Below, piece after piece: positions 41,932-50,210 of a DNA stretch of 50,210 nt. Source of the stretch: Candidatus Bathyarchaeota archaeon (GTDB lineage Archaea; Thermoproteota; Bathyarchaeia; Bathyarchaeales; DTEX01); the NCBI GenBank assembly GCA_018396655.1, contig JAGTQF010000008.1, positions 1 to 50,210 on the forward strand, given 5' to 3'. The stretch's first letter is position 1; each line of letters starts with the position of its first letter. The notes under the pieces were generated by a model. It was not told where the DNA came from and made no database searches. It saw only the letters and a list, made by a program, of their open reading frames with translations. The position numbers were made by a program, and so were the translations under genes.

Positions 41932-42735
41932 TTATCTTATTTTTTGTTTTACTACTGGTGGGCTCCTCCTCTTATGCTCGGTCCTCATATATCTCTTAAG
42001 AATATCGTTGACGATATCTATTGATACGTTTAGCCTCCTACTAACCTCCTCAGCTGGAAGCTTCTCATCGAATAGACCAATTAATATCGGGTCGATTATA
42101 GAGTAGTCGGCTGGGACCTCATCTGCCAGCTTATGGCCCGGATATAACTGTGGGCTGCTCGGCTTCCTAACAATCCTCTCTGGTAAGCCTAAGTATGCTG
42201 CCATCTCCCTAACTTGCGTCTTCAATAAATGTCTTATTGGGAATATGTCAGCTGCCCCATCACCATACTTAGTGAAGTATCCTATTAAATACTCGCTCCT
42301 ATCACTCGTTCCAACAACAAGATAATTATGGAGATTTGCATAGAAATACAAGATTGCCATGCGTATTCTCGCACGTAGATTTGCCAGCGGCATCCTATAA
42401 GCCGGGTCATTCTGGTCGATTCTTAGCGCCTTCACGAATGCATCGCATATGCCATCTATGTTGATGAGTTCTGTTCTTATACCCAGCTCCCTCGCTAAAC
42501 TTATGGCGTCCTCTAAATCTTCCTTGGGTGTGAAATTCGTTGGCATTATTAAGCCTAGAACCCTATCTCTGCCAAGTGCGCGAACACAAAGGGCTGCAGT
42601 TAGACTACTATCTATGCCACCACTTAAGCCCAGAACAACACCGGATGCACCGGATTCTTCAACTCTCCCCCTTATGAAGTCCACTATCTCATCTATAGCG
42701 CTCTTAAGGTCTATTTTTGGGAAAAATTCACCCAA
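41932..42735 (-). CDS. nadE: NAD+ synthetase (ammonia-dependent)
   Basis: NadE converts nicotinate adenine dinucleotide to NAD+ using ATP and ammonia. The P-loop of the PP-type ATPase fold is VVLGLSGGIDSSLTAAL at about residue 35. Later motifs are VVGTSDRSEYLIGYFTKYGDGAADIFPI and LYPGHKLADEVPADY. No glutaminase domain is present. The start is set at TTG 42735, with GGAGG seven bases upstream, instead of TTG 42756. Confidence 0.92.
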   Translation of the reverse strand: MGEFFPKIDLKSAIDEIVDFIRGRVEESGASGVVLGLSGGIDSSLTAALCVRALGRDRVLGLIMPTNFTPKEDLEDAISLARELGIRTELINIDGICDAFVKALRIDQNDPAYRMPLANLRARIRMAILYFYANLHNYLVVGTSDRSEYLIGYFTKYGDGAADIFPIRHLLKTQVREMAAYLGLPERIVRKPSSPQLYPGHKLADEVPADYSIIDPILIGLFDEKLPAEEVSRRLNVSIDIVNDILKRYMRTEHKRRSPPVVKQKIR

Positions 42736-42862
42736 CCCTTTCCCTCCAACCCTCAACCTTAAAATCCTTTTCGCGGAATATTTAAATTAACCCAAATCTT
42801 TTCCATGGCAGTAAAACTTAAATTTATGGCTGATGCCTCCTCTCTATAGGTGATGGTTGAAA

Positions 42863-43024
42863 TTGGCGAGCGATGAGGAGACCACGTTACTTTATCAGTG
42901 CGTTAAGTGCGGTGCTATCGTTAAGTCCTCCGAGCTTGAGCTTGGTATAAGATGCCCATATTGCCGATACAGGGTTTTAAGGAAGGTTAGGCCACCTGTC
43001 GTCAAGAGAGTTTTAGCCAGATAG
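42863..43024 (+). CDS. rpo12: RNA polymerase subunit Rpo12 (RpoP)
   Basis: This 53-residue subunit of archaeal RNA polymerase is too short for the ORF track. The sequence reads LYQCVKCGAIVKSSELELG and then RCPYCRYRVLRKVRPP, with the zinc-binding pairs CVKC and CPYC, and ends VVKRVLAR. TTG 42863 is used, preceded by AGGTGAT with eight bases of spacing; TTG two codons upstream is too close to that site. It is homologous to eukaryotic Rpb12. Confidence 0.94.
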   Translation: MASDEETTLLYQCVKCGAIVKSSELELGIRCPYCRYRVLRKVRPPVVKRVLAR

Positions 43025-43091
43025 GGAAGAAGCGGCGAGCTTACTAAGTATAAAAGGTGCCTCTTTACTCATCTCTTCTCGGTGAAGAAGA

Positions 43092-44348
43092 ATGGTGGAG
43101 TTTAAGGTTAAGGACTTAGGTCTAGCCGATAGAGGCGAACTGCTAATTGAGTGGGCCTCTAGACATATGCCAGTTCTAAACCAGATTAGGGAACGCTTTA
43201 GCGTTGAGAGGCCGCTTGAGGGCTTGAGGATTGGCGCATGCCTACACGTGACCAAAGAGACGGCGGTTTTGGTTAAAACCCTTGTTGCTGGCGGGGCTGA
43301 GGTTGCATTATGCGGCTCCAACCCGCTCTCAACTCAGGATGAGGTTGCGGCGGCGCTGGCTAGGATGGGTGTTAAGGTTTATGCTTGGCGTGGTGAAACC
43401 ACAGAGGAATATTATTGGTGCATAAACCGGGTTATAGACTATCGGCCAGCAATAACGCTCGATGATGGCGCAGACCTTGTTGGAACAATCCACTCCTCTA
43501 GGAGGGAGGCATTAAAGAATGTTTTAGGTGGAACGGAAGAGACGACTACGGGTGTTATACGCTTAAAGGCTATGGCTCAAAGGGGCATCTTAGAGTATCC
43601 AATCATAGCCGTTAATGATGCCTACACAAAATATCTTTTTGATAACAGATATGGAACTGGGCAGAGCACGGTAGATGGGATTCTACGTGCAACAAATGTT
43701 CTTCTGGCTGGAAAGAAGTTTGTTGTCTGCGGATATGGTTGGTGTGGCCGTGGGCTGGCGATGAGGGCTAGGGGTATGGGCGCAAATGTAATAGTTACTG
43801 AGGTTAACCCATTAAGGGCGCTTGAAGCTGTTATGGATGGCTTCCAGGTTATGCCCATGAATGAGGCGGCCGCTGTAGGAGACATATTCGTGACCGTTAC
43901 CGGAAATATAAACGTTATAAGGGGTGAGCATATGCTTAAGATGAAGGATGGTGCAATACTGGCTAACAGCGGGCACTTTAACGTTGAGATAAGCATACCG
44001 GACTTAGAGTCAATCTCGGTCTCAAAGAGGACCATAAGACCAAACTTAGAGGAATACACGCTAAAAAATGGGAGAAGAATATATCTCATCGCTGAAGGTA
44101 GGCTTGTAAATCTAGCATCGGCTGAGGGGCATCCATCAGAAGTTATGGACATGTCCTTCTCAAACCAAGCATTATGCGTTGAGTATCTGGCTAAGGGACC
44201 TAGACTTAAGCCCGGAGTATATAGAGTTCCTGAAGATATTGATATGATGATTGCCAAGCTTAAGTTGAAGTCAATGGGCATAGAGATTGATGAAATAACT
44301 GAGGAGCAGAGAAAATACTTATCAAGCTGGGAGACTGGAACAACATAG
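43092..44348 (+). CDS. ahcY: S-adenosyl-L-homocysteine hydrolase
   Basis: AhcY splits S-adenosylhomocysteine into adenosine and homocysteine, relieving product inhibition of methyltransferases. This 418-residue protein has [34 protein letters not shown] and the NAD-binding [21 protein letters not shown]. It also has NSGHFNVEI, and ends with the family-typical [14 protein letters not shown] region. A GGTGA site is six bases before the ATG. Confidence 0.94.
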   Translation: MVEFKVKDLGLADRGELLIEWASRHMPVLNQIRERFSVERPLEGLRIGACLHVTKETAVLVKTLVAGGAEVALCGSNPLSTQDEVAAALARMGVKVYAWRGETTEEYYWCINRVIDYRPAITLDDGADLVGTIHSSRREALKNVLGGTEETTTGVIRLKAMAQRGILEYPIIAVNDAYTKYLFDNRYGTGQSTVDGILRATNVLLAGKKFVVCGYGWCGRGLAMRARGMGANVIVTEVNPLRALEAVMDGFQVMPMNEAAAVGDIFVTVTGNINVIRGEHMLKMKDGAILANSGHFNVEISIPDLESISVSKRTIRPNLEEYTLKNGRRIYLIAEGRLVNLASAEGHPSEVMDMSFSNQALCVEYLAKGPRLKPGVYRVPEDIDMMIAKLKLKSMGIEIDEITEEQRKYLSSWETGTT

Positions 44349-44387
44349 CGTTAATCTTGTGGTCTGCTCTGGAGGCAGAGGGGTGGA

Positions 44388-45173
44388 TTGAGCGGGTATT
44401 ATCTGCCGAGGTGGATGCGCCCCTCAACATTGGAGGAGCGAAGGGCATTCTATACCGAAGAATTCAATATTAATGGTGTTAGTAGCTGGCTTAAGGGCTG
44501 GTTTGGTAGGGTTATATTTGCGGTTATAATTGGAAGGCATACAAGAATCTATCCACCCGAATATGAGGAGGACGCTGAAACAACAATCCTAATAGACAAC
44601 TATAGAAGTCTGGAGGATGTTAGAGGATGGATACTTGAGTTCCTACCAGAATCAGTCTACTATGACAGAAACATCTACGATGATGACGGCAAAATCATTG
44701 GTCAAGAACTAGCATTCGACCTAGACCCGGAAAATCTAACATGCCCAATACACGGCTCCCTAGAGGATAAAATGCGTAGGCATCAGGGCTTAAGCTTCTG
44801 TGAAATCGAGCTTGAGATGGTTAAGGATGAGACGATAAGGCTCTATGATGAGCTCTCAAAGGTCTTCTCAGACTTAAGAATCGTTTATTCTGGCAGGGGC
44901 TTCCACATACATGTCTTCGACATAGAGGCCTTCGGATTAAGCCTGAAAGAACGCAGCGAAATAGCCAAAAAGATTAGGGAAAGAGGATTTATGATAGATG
45001 AGTGGGTGACATCAGGAGGCATGAGGCTCATTAGGCTTCCCTACAGCCTACATGGTATGGTATCAAGAATAGCTATACCATTAGATATCAGGGAGCTCGA
45101 AGCCTTCAATCCCATTGAGGATGAGAGATGTATACCACGCTTCCTTAGGAGAGAAGAATCGCCAAAAATCTAG
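44388..45173 (+). CDS. Compact archaeo-eukaryotic primase (PriS-like)
   Basis: This 261-residue protein has the primase catalytic core. The paired acidic residues are in LAFDLDPE (Asp111, Asp113), the histidine motif is YSGRGFHIHVFD (Ser168, His172, His174), and the last part is IDEWVTSGGMRLIRLPYSLHG. An N-terminal TLEERRAFYTEEF resembles the RE-F region of PriS. It is shorter than usual PriS (about 330-350 residues) and its zinc loop is reduced to CPIHG...FC. It may be the genomic primase small subunit or a separate small AEP used in repair. A GAGGGGTGGA stretch precedes the TTG start. Confidence 0.78.
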   Translation: MSGYYLPRWMRPSTLEERRAFYTEEFNINGVSSWLKGWFGRVIFAVIIGRHTRIYPPEYEEDAETTILIDNYRSLEDVRGWILEFLPESVYYDRNIYDDDGKIIGQELAFDLDPENLTCPIHGSLEDKMRRHQGLSFCEIELEMVKDETIRLYDELSKVFSDLRIVYSGRGFHIHVFDIEAFGLSLKERSEIAKKIRERGFMIDEWVTSGGMRLIRLPYSLHGMVSRIAIPLDIRELEAFNPIEDERCIPRFLRREESPKI

Positions 45174-45200
45174 CGAATAGACGGCTGAGAAATACTCCAA

Positions 45201-45308
45201 TCATTTGCTTCTCTTGCAAGTCCTTCTCCTCTTTACCTCCTCAGCCTTCTCCTCCTTCTTTCCATAATAATAGTATTTCTTTTTCTTCTCAGCTTCAGCC
45301 TCGGACAA
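45201..45308 (-). CDS. 35-residue highly charged small protein
   Basis: A short frame encodes MSEAEAEKKKKYYYYGKKEE followed by KAEEVKRRRTCKRSK, with a run of four tyrosines and a basic tail. It is below the ORF-track length. Expression signals are good: a TATA box (TTTATATGC, 45345-45353 on this strand) about 25 bases before a predicted start, and GGAGG eight bases before the TTG codon. No known family is recognised. It sits in the gap between the primase and IMPase genes. The basic, charged composition suggests RNA, ribosome or acidic-partner binding. Confidence 0.6.
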   Translation of the reverse strand: MSEAEAEKKKKYYYYGKKEEKAEEVKRRRTCKRSK

Positions 45309-45344
45309 CCTGTTAACCTCCGAAATTATTTAGCAGCTTTAGTG

Positions 45345-45353
45345 CATATAAAA
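45345..45353 (-). promoter_or_regulatory. TATA box of the 35-residue gene
   Basis: On the minus strand TTTATATGC lies about 40 bases before the TTG start at 45308, which predicts a leader of about 16 bases that includes the GGAGG site. The gap also contains the promoter of the IMPase-family gene on the other strand. Confidence 0.45.
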
Positions 45354-45417
45354 CTTAACATCGCTTTTATAGTGAAGAATATTTAATGCTATTAGAGAAC
45401 CGCATGCTGGTGGATAG

Positions 45418-46224
45418 ATGGGTTGGGAGCTTAGTCTGCTGAGCGAGCTTGCTAAAGAGATTTACTTGGCAGTCCATCCGATTCTCGGAACGCCGAAGGC
45501 TGGCGAAACTCTTGGCTTAGGATTTGGCGGTGACAGAACAAAATTTATAGATGCTATATCAGAGAAGGCGGCTCTCCAGTATCTAAAGGAGAAGGGGGTT
45601 TCATGCATATTTGTTGGTGAGGAATGTGGTGTTATGGAGATTGGCTCAAAGCCTGAATTCTATCTCATCGTTGATGGAGTTGATGGAACAAATAATGCCG
45701 TGAGGGGTCTGAAATTTGCCTCCGCATCAATAGCTATGTCTCCAACCGGAATGTTGCGTGATTTAGAGGCGGCCGCTGTAATAGACCTATTTGATGGCGG
45801 ATTATATTCGGCTAGGAGGGGAGAAGGCGCCAAATATAATGGTAAGCCGATTAGAACATCAAATGTGGAGAGACTTGAGAGTTCCATTATAAGCGTTGAT
45901 GTGTCAAGAAGCCAAGAGTCAATAAAAAGGACAGCGCAAATCATGGGGAGGGTCAAAGGCCTGAGGGCATTAGGCTCAGCATCTCTAGAGATATGCCATG
46001 TAGCATCCGGAATCCTAGATGCATACGTAGACCTACGCAACATGCTCAGAACAATAGATTTTGCGGCTGGCATGCTCATAGTTAGGGAGGCTGAGGGAAT
46101 ATTTCTGCAGCCGAGCGGTGAGGATATTCCAAATGTTCCATTAACTGAGGTTAGGCGATTCTCGGTTATAGCATCGGCGAATAGAAAGCTTTTTGATGAA
46201 ATAGTCTCTTTAATCAGCTTGTAA
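45418..46224 (+). CDS. Inositol monophosphatase/fructose bisphosphatase family
   Basis: This 268-residue phosphatase has the metal-binding motifs FVGEECGVME with the first Glu and LIVDGVDGTNNAVRGL, the diagnostic DxxDGT. The last Asp lies in the RTIDFAAGMLIVREAEG block. It may dephosphorylate inositol phosphate, fructose 1,6-bisphosphate or NADP; the family does not separate these easily. GGTGGATAG directly precedes the ATG. The next gene follows after three bases. Confidence 0.87.
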   Translation: MGWELSLLSELAKEIYLAVHPILGTPKAGETLGLGFGGDRTKFIDAISEKAALQYLKEKGVSCIFVGEECGVMEIGSKPEFYLIVDGVDGTNNAVRGLKFASASIAMSPTGMLRDLEAAAVIDLFDGGLYSARRGEGAKYNGKPIRTSNVERLESSIISVDVSRSQESIKRTAQIMGRVKGLRALGSASLEICHVASGILDAYVDLRNMLRTIDFAAGMLIVREAEGIFLQPSGEDIPNVPLTEVRRFSVIASANRKLFDEIVSLISL

Positions 46225-46227
46225 TGT

Positions 46228-47118
46228 TTGGTTGAGCGCATGCTTATGGCTGAGGGGAATGGAACGCTACTTAAGCCGGTGAGCCCCTACGCAGCGTTAC
46301 TAATAGAGCATGGGTCCGAGAGGGTCCTAGCCGTATCAGATATACATTTGGGTTGGGAGGCGACATTAATAGAGGAGGGCATACATGTCCCATCCCAGAC
46401 TAATAAGCTCCTCAGAAGGCTTGAGCGCATAATCTCCATAACCAAGCCAGACTCTCTAGTGATTCTCGGCGACATCAAACATACAATCGAGAAGATTGAA
46501 CTTGAAGAATGGCGTGACGTCCCAATATTCTTCGAGAAGATACGCGGAAAAATACCGCACATAAAAGTTATTCCCGGAAATCATGATGGAAACGTAGAGG
46601 TTCTACTACCGGAGGACATAGAGGTAGCACCACAGCAGGGTATGATTGTGGGCGATGTCGGTTTACTTCATGGTCACACCTGGCCGGATATTAAGCTACT
46701 TGGTTGCGAAACCCTAATTATTGGGCACATACACCCAACAATAACATTTAGAGACCCTATAGGATTCCGCATAACAAGTCAGGTCTGGGTGAAGGCTCCG
46801 TGTGACAGAGTAACACTTGTGAGGTCGACGCTTAGGCATTATAATGTCAGGTTTAAGAGGGATGAGGACCCCAAAGCCATATTAAAGTCCATGTTCTCAA
46901 TAGAGCCTAGGGTTAAAAGCCTCATTATAATGCCCTCATTCAACGATTTTCTCGGCGGAAGAGCAATAAACAGGGCTTCAATCGCTAGAGATGTGATTTT
47001 TAAGGATTTCATTGGGCCGGTTCTTAGGTCTGGGAGCGTAAACTTTGAGAGGGCTGAGATTTACTTGTTGGATGGAACCTTCATAGGAACTCTTGATAGG
47101 CTGAGCGTGCTAGAATAG
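46228..47118 (+). CDS. Archaeal calcineurin-like phosphoesterase (SbcD-related)
   Basis: This 296-residue metallophosphoesterase resembles the archaeal SbcD-related family (MJ0037-like). All metal-binding motifs are visible: AVSDIHLGWE, VILGDIKHTI, VIPGNHDGN, LLHGHTWPD and IGHIHPTI. Members lie near Lhr-type helicases in other archaea; here the partner is the IMPase-family gene. The start is uncertain (TTG 46228 in the track, ATG 46240 or 46246); no clear ribosome binding site separates them. Its end overlaps the GH127 gene. Confidence 0.87.
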   Translation: MVERMLMAEGNGTLLKPVSPYAALLIEHGSERVLAVSDIHLGWEATLIEEGIHVPSQTNKLLRRLERIISITKPDSLVILGDIKHTIEKIELEEWRDVPIFFEKIRGKIPHIKVIPGNHDGNVEVLLPEDIEVAPQQGMIVGDVGLLHGHTWPDIKLLGCETLIIGHIHPTITFRDPIGFRITSQVWVKAPCDRVTLVRSTLRHYNVRFKRDEDPKAILKSMFSIEPRVKSLIIMPSFNDFLGGRAINRASIARDVIFKDFIGPVLRSGSVNFERAEIYLLDGTFIGTLDRLSVLE

Positions 47119-49002
47119 GTTTTCAGGCGCCCTCAACCAGACTATCATTGGGCTACTCCCCCTATTAGCCCATGCATAATATGGTATTGCAGTAAACGAT
47201 ACCTTGCGCATGCTAAGCCTAACATCACCTCTATAAGCATATAGCCTACTGCCAAACTCCTCATGATTGAAGGCTAGGGCTTCACCGCGAACAACCATTA
47301 CGCCACCAAGCATGTTTGGCATCCACTCAGCACTTAACGGCGCATCATTTGGCAAGAAAACATCCCAGACATCGAAGTCCGGATTATCCACGCCCTCAAG
47401 GCAGTAGACTATTGGGCCGCGCTTTAATGCAACCCTACAATTATTCTCCATAACATGTGGATGTGATATAACCCTCTCAATTGGCATCTTAAGCGATAAG
47501 TCAACTCTATCGCCATATCTCCAGGGGCGATGTATTCTCGCATAACCAGATACTACCGGAGCATCAAATCGCTCACCATTAACCCTCAAGATTGCTTCCC
47601 TGCACCAGCCTGGAACTCGCAGGTATAAGCCGAACTCGGCTCCATCCTCCTCCGGATATACTGTGATGCCAATCTCTCCACTCCACGGATAATTTGTGCT
47701 CTGCACTACCGTAATGCTGGAGCCACCTAACATTATGCGCGCTCTTCCCCCAGCATACAGATGTACCCAAATACTATCATCAGATATGCTGTAAAAGTAG
47801 CCGGGTAATGACGCTATCAATCTAGCCACGTTCGGCGGGCAGCATGCACACTCAAACCAATCCTGACGCCTATGGGCGCCCCTATCAGCCAATGGATTAA
47901 CATAGAAGTATTTTTTGCCATCTAATGATATCCCGGATAGTATCCCATTATATAGGGTTAACTCCATAATATCCGCGAATGCCCCATCGCCAGTTAACAG
48001 CAGCATACGCCAGTTCCACATGAAGTTCGCTATAGCAGCGCAGGTTTCGGCATAAGCCCTCACATTAGGCAACTCATAATCGTTGCCGAAGGCTTCACCC
48101 TCATGTCTTGAGCCGACCCCACCGGTAATATACATTTTCCGCTCAGTCATACTATGCCATAGGCGCATTAGAGCATCAAATAAGGTTTTATCTCCAATCT
48201 CAGCATATACGTCGGCTGCGCCACAATTCAAATATAGTGCCCTAACAGCGTGCCCAACAATTTCGCTTAGCTCCCTAAATGGCTTATGGTCGATGTAGTA
48301 CGGTCTTCCGCCAATAACACCTCTACCACGATTATCAATGAAGAAGCATGCCAAATCCAAATAATCTTTCTTTCCAGTAGTTCTATAAAGCTCGACAAAA
48401 GCCATTTCAACCTCAGGATGCCCACAGACACCAACACGCTTACCCGGGCCGAAGACGCTGGTTATATGGTCCGCGAAGCGGCAAGATGCATCCAAGAGGG
48501 TTCTATCGCCAGTAGCCCTATAAAACGCTATGGCGGCTTGCATAAGGTGGCCAGCGCAATACATCTCATGCATATCCTTAAGGTTCTTCCATCGCTCGCT
48601 CTTCCGTTCAAACGTAAAGTAAGTGTTTAAATATCCATCTTCATCCTGTGCTGCAACAACCTCATTAATCGCTTTCCTAGCCAAATCCAGTATGTTCTGG
48701 TCCGGCTCATACGCGTATGAGTAGGCTGCAGCCTCAATCCATTTATAAACATCGGAGTCATTAAAAACTAAACCCTTAAATTCTCCGGAAACCTTGCCCG
48801 AAGCTCTCCGGAAGTTAAATAGCCGACCAGTCTCTTCGAGAAGCACATACTGTGATGGTATCGTTACTTCATGCATAAGTCTCAATCTAGGAGCCCAGAA
48901 ATCATCTTCTAAACGGACATTCTCTATTGGAACGGGCTTTAATCTTGCATATGGACTATGTGAGGTATCCGTGACAACCAGGGATGTTTTTGCATCAACC
49001 AT
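47110..49002 (-). CDS. GH127-family glycoside hydrolase (beta-L-arabinofuranosidase-like)
   Basis: This 630-residue protein is a GH127 (DUF1680) enzyme. It has VRLEDDFWAPRLRLMHEVTIP at the N-terminus, WIEAAAYSYAYEPDQ, EMYCAGHLMQAAIAFYRATGD, GGVGSRHEGEAFGNDYELPN and the diagnostic cysteine cluster WFECACCPPNVARLIASLP. In characterised members these cysteines bind zinc and one acts as the nucleophile. The C-terminal third is beta-rich. There is no signal peptide. ATG 49002 has GGAGG eight bases upstream and is preferred to the track's TTG 49017. The product is expected to release L-arabinose-type sugar from glycans. Confidence 0.9.
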   Translation of the reverse strand: MVDAKTSLVVTDTSHSPYARLKPVPIENVRLEDDFWAPRLRLMHEVTIPSQYVLLEETGRLFNFRRASGKVSGEFKGLVFNDSDVYKWIEAAAYSYAYEPDQNILDLARKAINEVVAAQDEDGYLNTYFTFERKSERWKNLKDMHEMYCAGHLMQAAIAFYRATGDRTLLDASCRFADHITSVFGPGKRVGVCGHPEVEMAFVELYRTTGKKDYLDLACFFIDNRGRGVIGGRPYYIDHKPFRELSEIVGHAVRALYLNCGAADVYAEIGDKTLFDALMRLWHSMTERKMYITGGVGSRHEGEAFGNDYELPNVRAYAETCAAIANFMWNWRMLLLTGDGAFADIMELTLYNGILSGISLDGKKYFYVNPLADRGAHRRQDWFECACCPPNVARLIASLPGYFYSISDDSIWVHLYAGGRARIMLGGSSITVVQSTNYPWSGEIGITVYPEEDGAEFGLYLRVPGWCREAILRVNGERFDAPVVSGYARIHRPWRYGDRVDLSLKMPIERVISHPHVMENNCRVALKRGPIVYCLEGVDNPDFDVWDVFLPNDAPLSAEWMPNMLGGVMVVRGEALAFNHEEFGSRLYAYRGDVRLSMRKVSFTAIPYYAWANRGSSPMIVWLRAPENLF

Positions 49003-49091
49003 AGGGTTTTCCTCCAAACTACCAAGGAGAGAATTTAATTATTAAAAAATTAATGGTCAATTATTAAAATATGTGGGAAAATAGAGGAGAT

Positions 49092-49322
49092 TTATGGTAT
49101 ACATACGGCTGTCTGGGTATGCTGGACCCCTTCAATAGCATGTATCCTCTTTATTACACTCTTTAATGTCTCCAGACTATCGAGCTCGGCGTAAACTATT
49201 ATATCATATTGGCCTGTTACGGCATGAGCCGTTTTAACACCCTCAATCTTTGATATTTCAGATGCCACCTGCCACGGCTCTCCCCTTTCAACCTCAACTA
49301 GAATGTAGACGCTTATCTGCAT
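49092..49322 (-). CDS. Stand-alone RAM (Lrp/AsnC C-terminal) domain protein
   Basis: This 76-residue protein consists only of the ligand-binding RAM domain of Lrp/AsnC regulators: QISVYILVEVERGEPWQVAS, the GVKTAHAVTGQYDIIVYAEL strand-loop and GVQHTQTAVCIP at the end. It has no DNA-binding domain. Such proteins form rings and may sense amino acids or join with full-length Lrp proteins such as the one at 9623. ATG 49322 is used, 19 codons after the track's start, because it matches the domain's first strand. Confidence 0.85.
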   Translation of the reverse strand: MQISVYILVEVERGEPWQVASEISKIEGVKTAHAVTGQYDIIVYAELDSLETLKSVIKRIHAIEGVQHTQTAVCIP

Positions 49323-49425
49323 TGGGTACACCAAGAGTATTTTATGGTGAGAATGATTAAAAATATATCGCAGTTCCACATATTAAAGCTAGGACTTCAT
49401 GCAAAAATTTTAGGAAGCCCCTGGG

Positions 49426-50001
49426 ATGGAGGAGGAAAAATTAAGGAGGATAGCCGAGCTTAGGGAGATTCTTGAGGATAGAATTAGGAGCTTAGAAAGC
49501 GAGATTGAAGGCTTAAGAGCGCTTCTGGAATTCGTTAATGAGATTCTGTTTGAAATGAGCTTCAAAAGGGCTGAGGAGATGGTAGTGCCACCAAAAGCCA
49601 CCGAGGCAGCGCCGGCTCAACCTCCAAGCCCACCGCCAATTAAAGAGCCGGTTAAGGCAATTCCGCTTAAGACTGGTGGCGGAGAAACCTTAGCAAACAT
49701 ATACATTGAGGGCCGAAATATGCGTGTCATACCTGAGATGGATAAAAAGTTTGATATTGGCACGCCGCCCTTTAAGGCCTTCTTAGTGGATAAGGTTCTA
49801 ATGAGGATGCATGAAATTGACCAAGAAGCCGTTAGGAGGGGTGAACTTATGCCCGATGAAGCTCTATCCTTCGATATAAAAACTGAGGGAAACATACTAC
49901 GTGAGATACTGGTCAGAAATGTAACGCCGCAAAGGGAGCGGGAACTCCGCTCGGCAATAAGATGGACCCTAGAAAAAATGTATGAGAAAACAAGGGCTTA
50001 A
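49426..50001 (+). CDS. Conserved-looking coiled-coil protein of unknown function
   Basis: This 191-residue protein has a coiled coil (residues 1-55, KLRRIAELREILEDRIRSLE), then a Pro/Ala-rich linker (AAPAQPPSPPPIKEP). A compact C-terminal domain of about 110 residues follows (NIYIEGRNMRVIPEMDKKFD, then TPPFKAFLVDKVLMRMHEID). I do not recognise the domain. The segmentation (coiled coil, flexible linker, globular end) resembles an assembly adaptor. It is convergent with the incomplete gene at the window edge. Confidence 0.65.
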   Translation: MEEEKLRRIAELREILEDRIRSLESEIEGLRALLEFVNEILFEMSFKRAEEMVVPPKATEAAPAQPPSPPPIKEPVKAIPLKTGGGETLANIYIEGRNMRVIPEMDKKFDIGTPPFKAFLVDKVLMRMHEIDQEAVRRGELMPDEALSFDIKTEGNILREILVRNVTPQRERELRSAIRWTLEKMYEKTRA

Positions 50002-50016
50002 CACGAAAAGCTCATA

Positions 50017-50210
50017 TTAGACATTCGCCCTTAAGCTCTCTTGGACGATGAGGAAATCGAGGTACGAGGACGCACCCTCAGTGGATGACGAGCTTTTCCC
50101 GCTCCTGAGTCCAAAATGCTCCCTCACCATTTCCCAATAATTGTTCGCGTGGTTTAGAATGGTTTTGGCCGAATCTTTAGAAGGGCAGTTAGGGTGAAGC
50201 CAGCAAACTT
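50017..50210 (-). CDS. C-terminal end of a gene cut by the window edge
   Basis: The minus-strand frame is open from the window edge to the TAA at 50017, giving 63 residues that start CWLHPNCPSKDSAKTILNHA and continue NNYWEMVREHFGL. The serine-rich tail is STEGASSYLDFL and the last residues are LIVQESLRANV. It was not in the track because no long Met-initiated part lies inside the window. The CWLHPNC cysteines suggest a metal site. The gene begins beyond 50210, so no function is assigned. Confidence 0.6.
   Translation of the reverse strand, partial: VCWLHPNCPSKDSAKTILNHANNYWEMVREHFGLRSGKSSSSTEGASSYLDFLIVQESLRANV

Noticed and set aside
50041-50114. Possible C/D box small RNA: TTGGAC-GATGA ... 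CTGA-GTCCAA
   Set aside because: The terminal stem is perfect, but the C box deviates from consensus (cGATGA), the internal D' box is not clear, and the spacing is longer than usual. The same bases are part of an open minus-strand coding frame, so the pairing may be chance.
1-50210. CRISPR arrays, transposases, integrases, toxin-antitoxin pairs or phage genes
   Set aside because: I found no regularly spaced repeats and no recognisable mobile-element or defence genes on either strand.

Overview
The window is about 50 kb of an archaeal chromosome, most likely from the TACK group and probably a Bathyarchaeia member. The archaeal assignment rests on Rpo7, Spt4 and Rpo12 RNA polymerase/elongation genes, ribosomal proteins S24e and S27ae, archaeal promoters (TATA boxes) and GGAGG/GGTGAT ribosome binding sites. 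A free-standing MtrH methyltransferase, MptN- and CofE-type cofactor ligases, amino-group-carrier (LysW) lysine synthesis and several glycoside hydrolases fit Bathyarchaeia, but the lineage call is inference. Genes are tightly packed on both strands. No gap without a gene reaches 300 bases. I saw no insertion sequence, prophage or CRISPR array.

Layout. 1-5 kb: tRNA-Gly, orphan mtrH, thymidylate kinase, small zinc-ribbon proteins and a rhomboid protease fused to an Hsp20-like domain. 4.2-9.5 kb (minus strand): a complete lysW-X-Y-Z-J-K operon, facing a divergent Lrp/AsnC regulator. 10-16 kb: an AK6-type kinase, a small nuclease-like protein, a flippase-like membrane protein, a HAD phosphatase and a three-gene ABC exporter. 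16.5-22 kb: a large GH106-like glycosidase and a divergent, membrane-anchored secreted metzincin. 22-29 kb: moaD-moaE, a tRNA methylthiotransferase, a URO-D family methyltransferase, then mptN, mobA and cofE. 29-32 kb: purA and the conserved block rpo7-spt4-dephospho-CoA kinase-S24e-S27ae. 32-40 kb: phosphodiesterase, HD protein, endonuclease V overlapping translin, a PqqD-domain protein, an Ldh2-type dehydrogenase, a novel coiled-coil/zinc protein and a mutarotase-like protein next to an M42 peptidase. 40-50 kb: aminotransferase, nadE, rpo12, ahcY, a compact PriS-like primase, a 35-residue charged peptide, an IMPase-family phosphatase, a phosphoesterase, a GH127 glycosidase, a lone RAM domain and two partly unknown genes at the right edge.

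The most unusual signal is translational. Five clearly real genes (lysJ, lysW, the Lrp regulator, the AK6 kinase, rpo7) have no ATG, GTG or TTG where their conserved N-termini begin. Each instead has a codon one base away from ATG (CTG, ATA, CTG, ATC, ACG) behind a Shine-Dalgarno-like sequence. The ORF track therefore truncates four of these proteins and misses lysW completely. Several other starts have been revised here from ribosome-binding-site position.

Functionally the window combines housekeeping genes (transcription, translation, nucleotide and NAD synthesis) with C1 metabolism and its cofactors (MtrH, URO-D methyltransferase, AhcY, MptN, CofE, molybdopterin genes) and with use of plant-type sugars (GH106-like, GH127, mutarotase-like).
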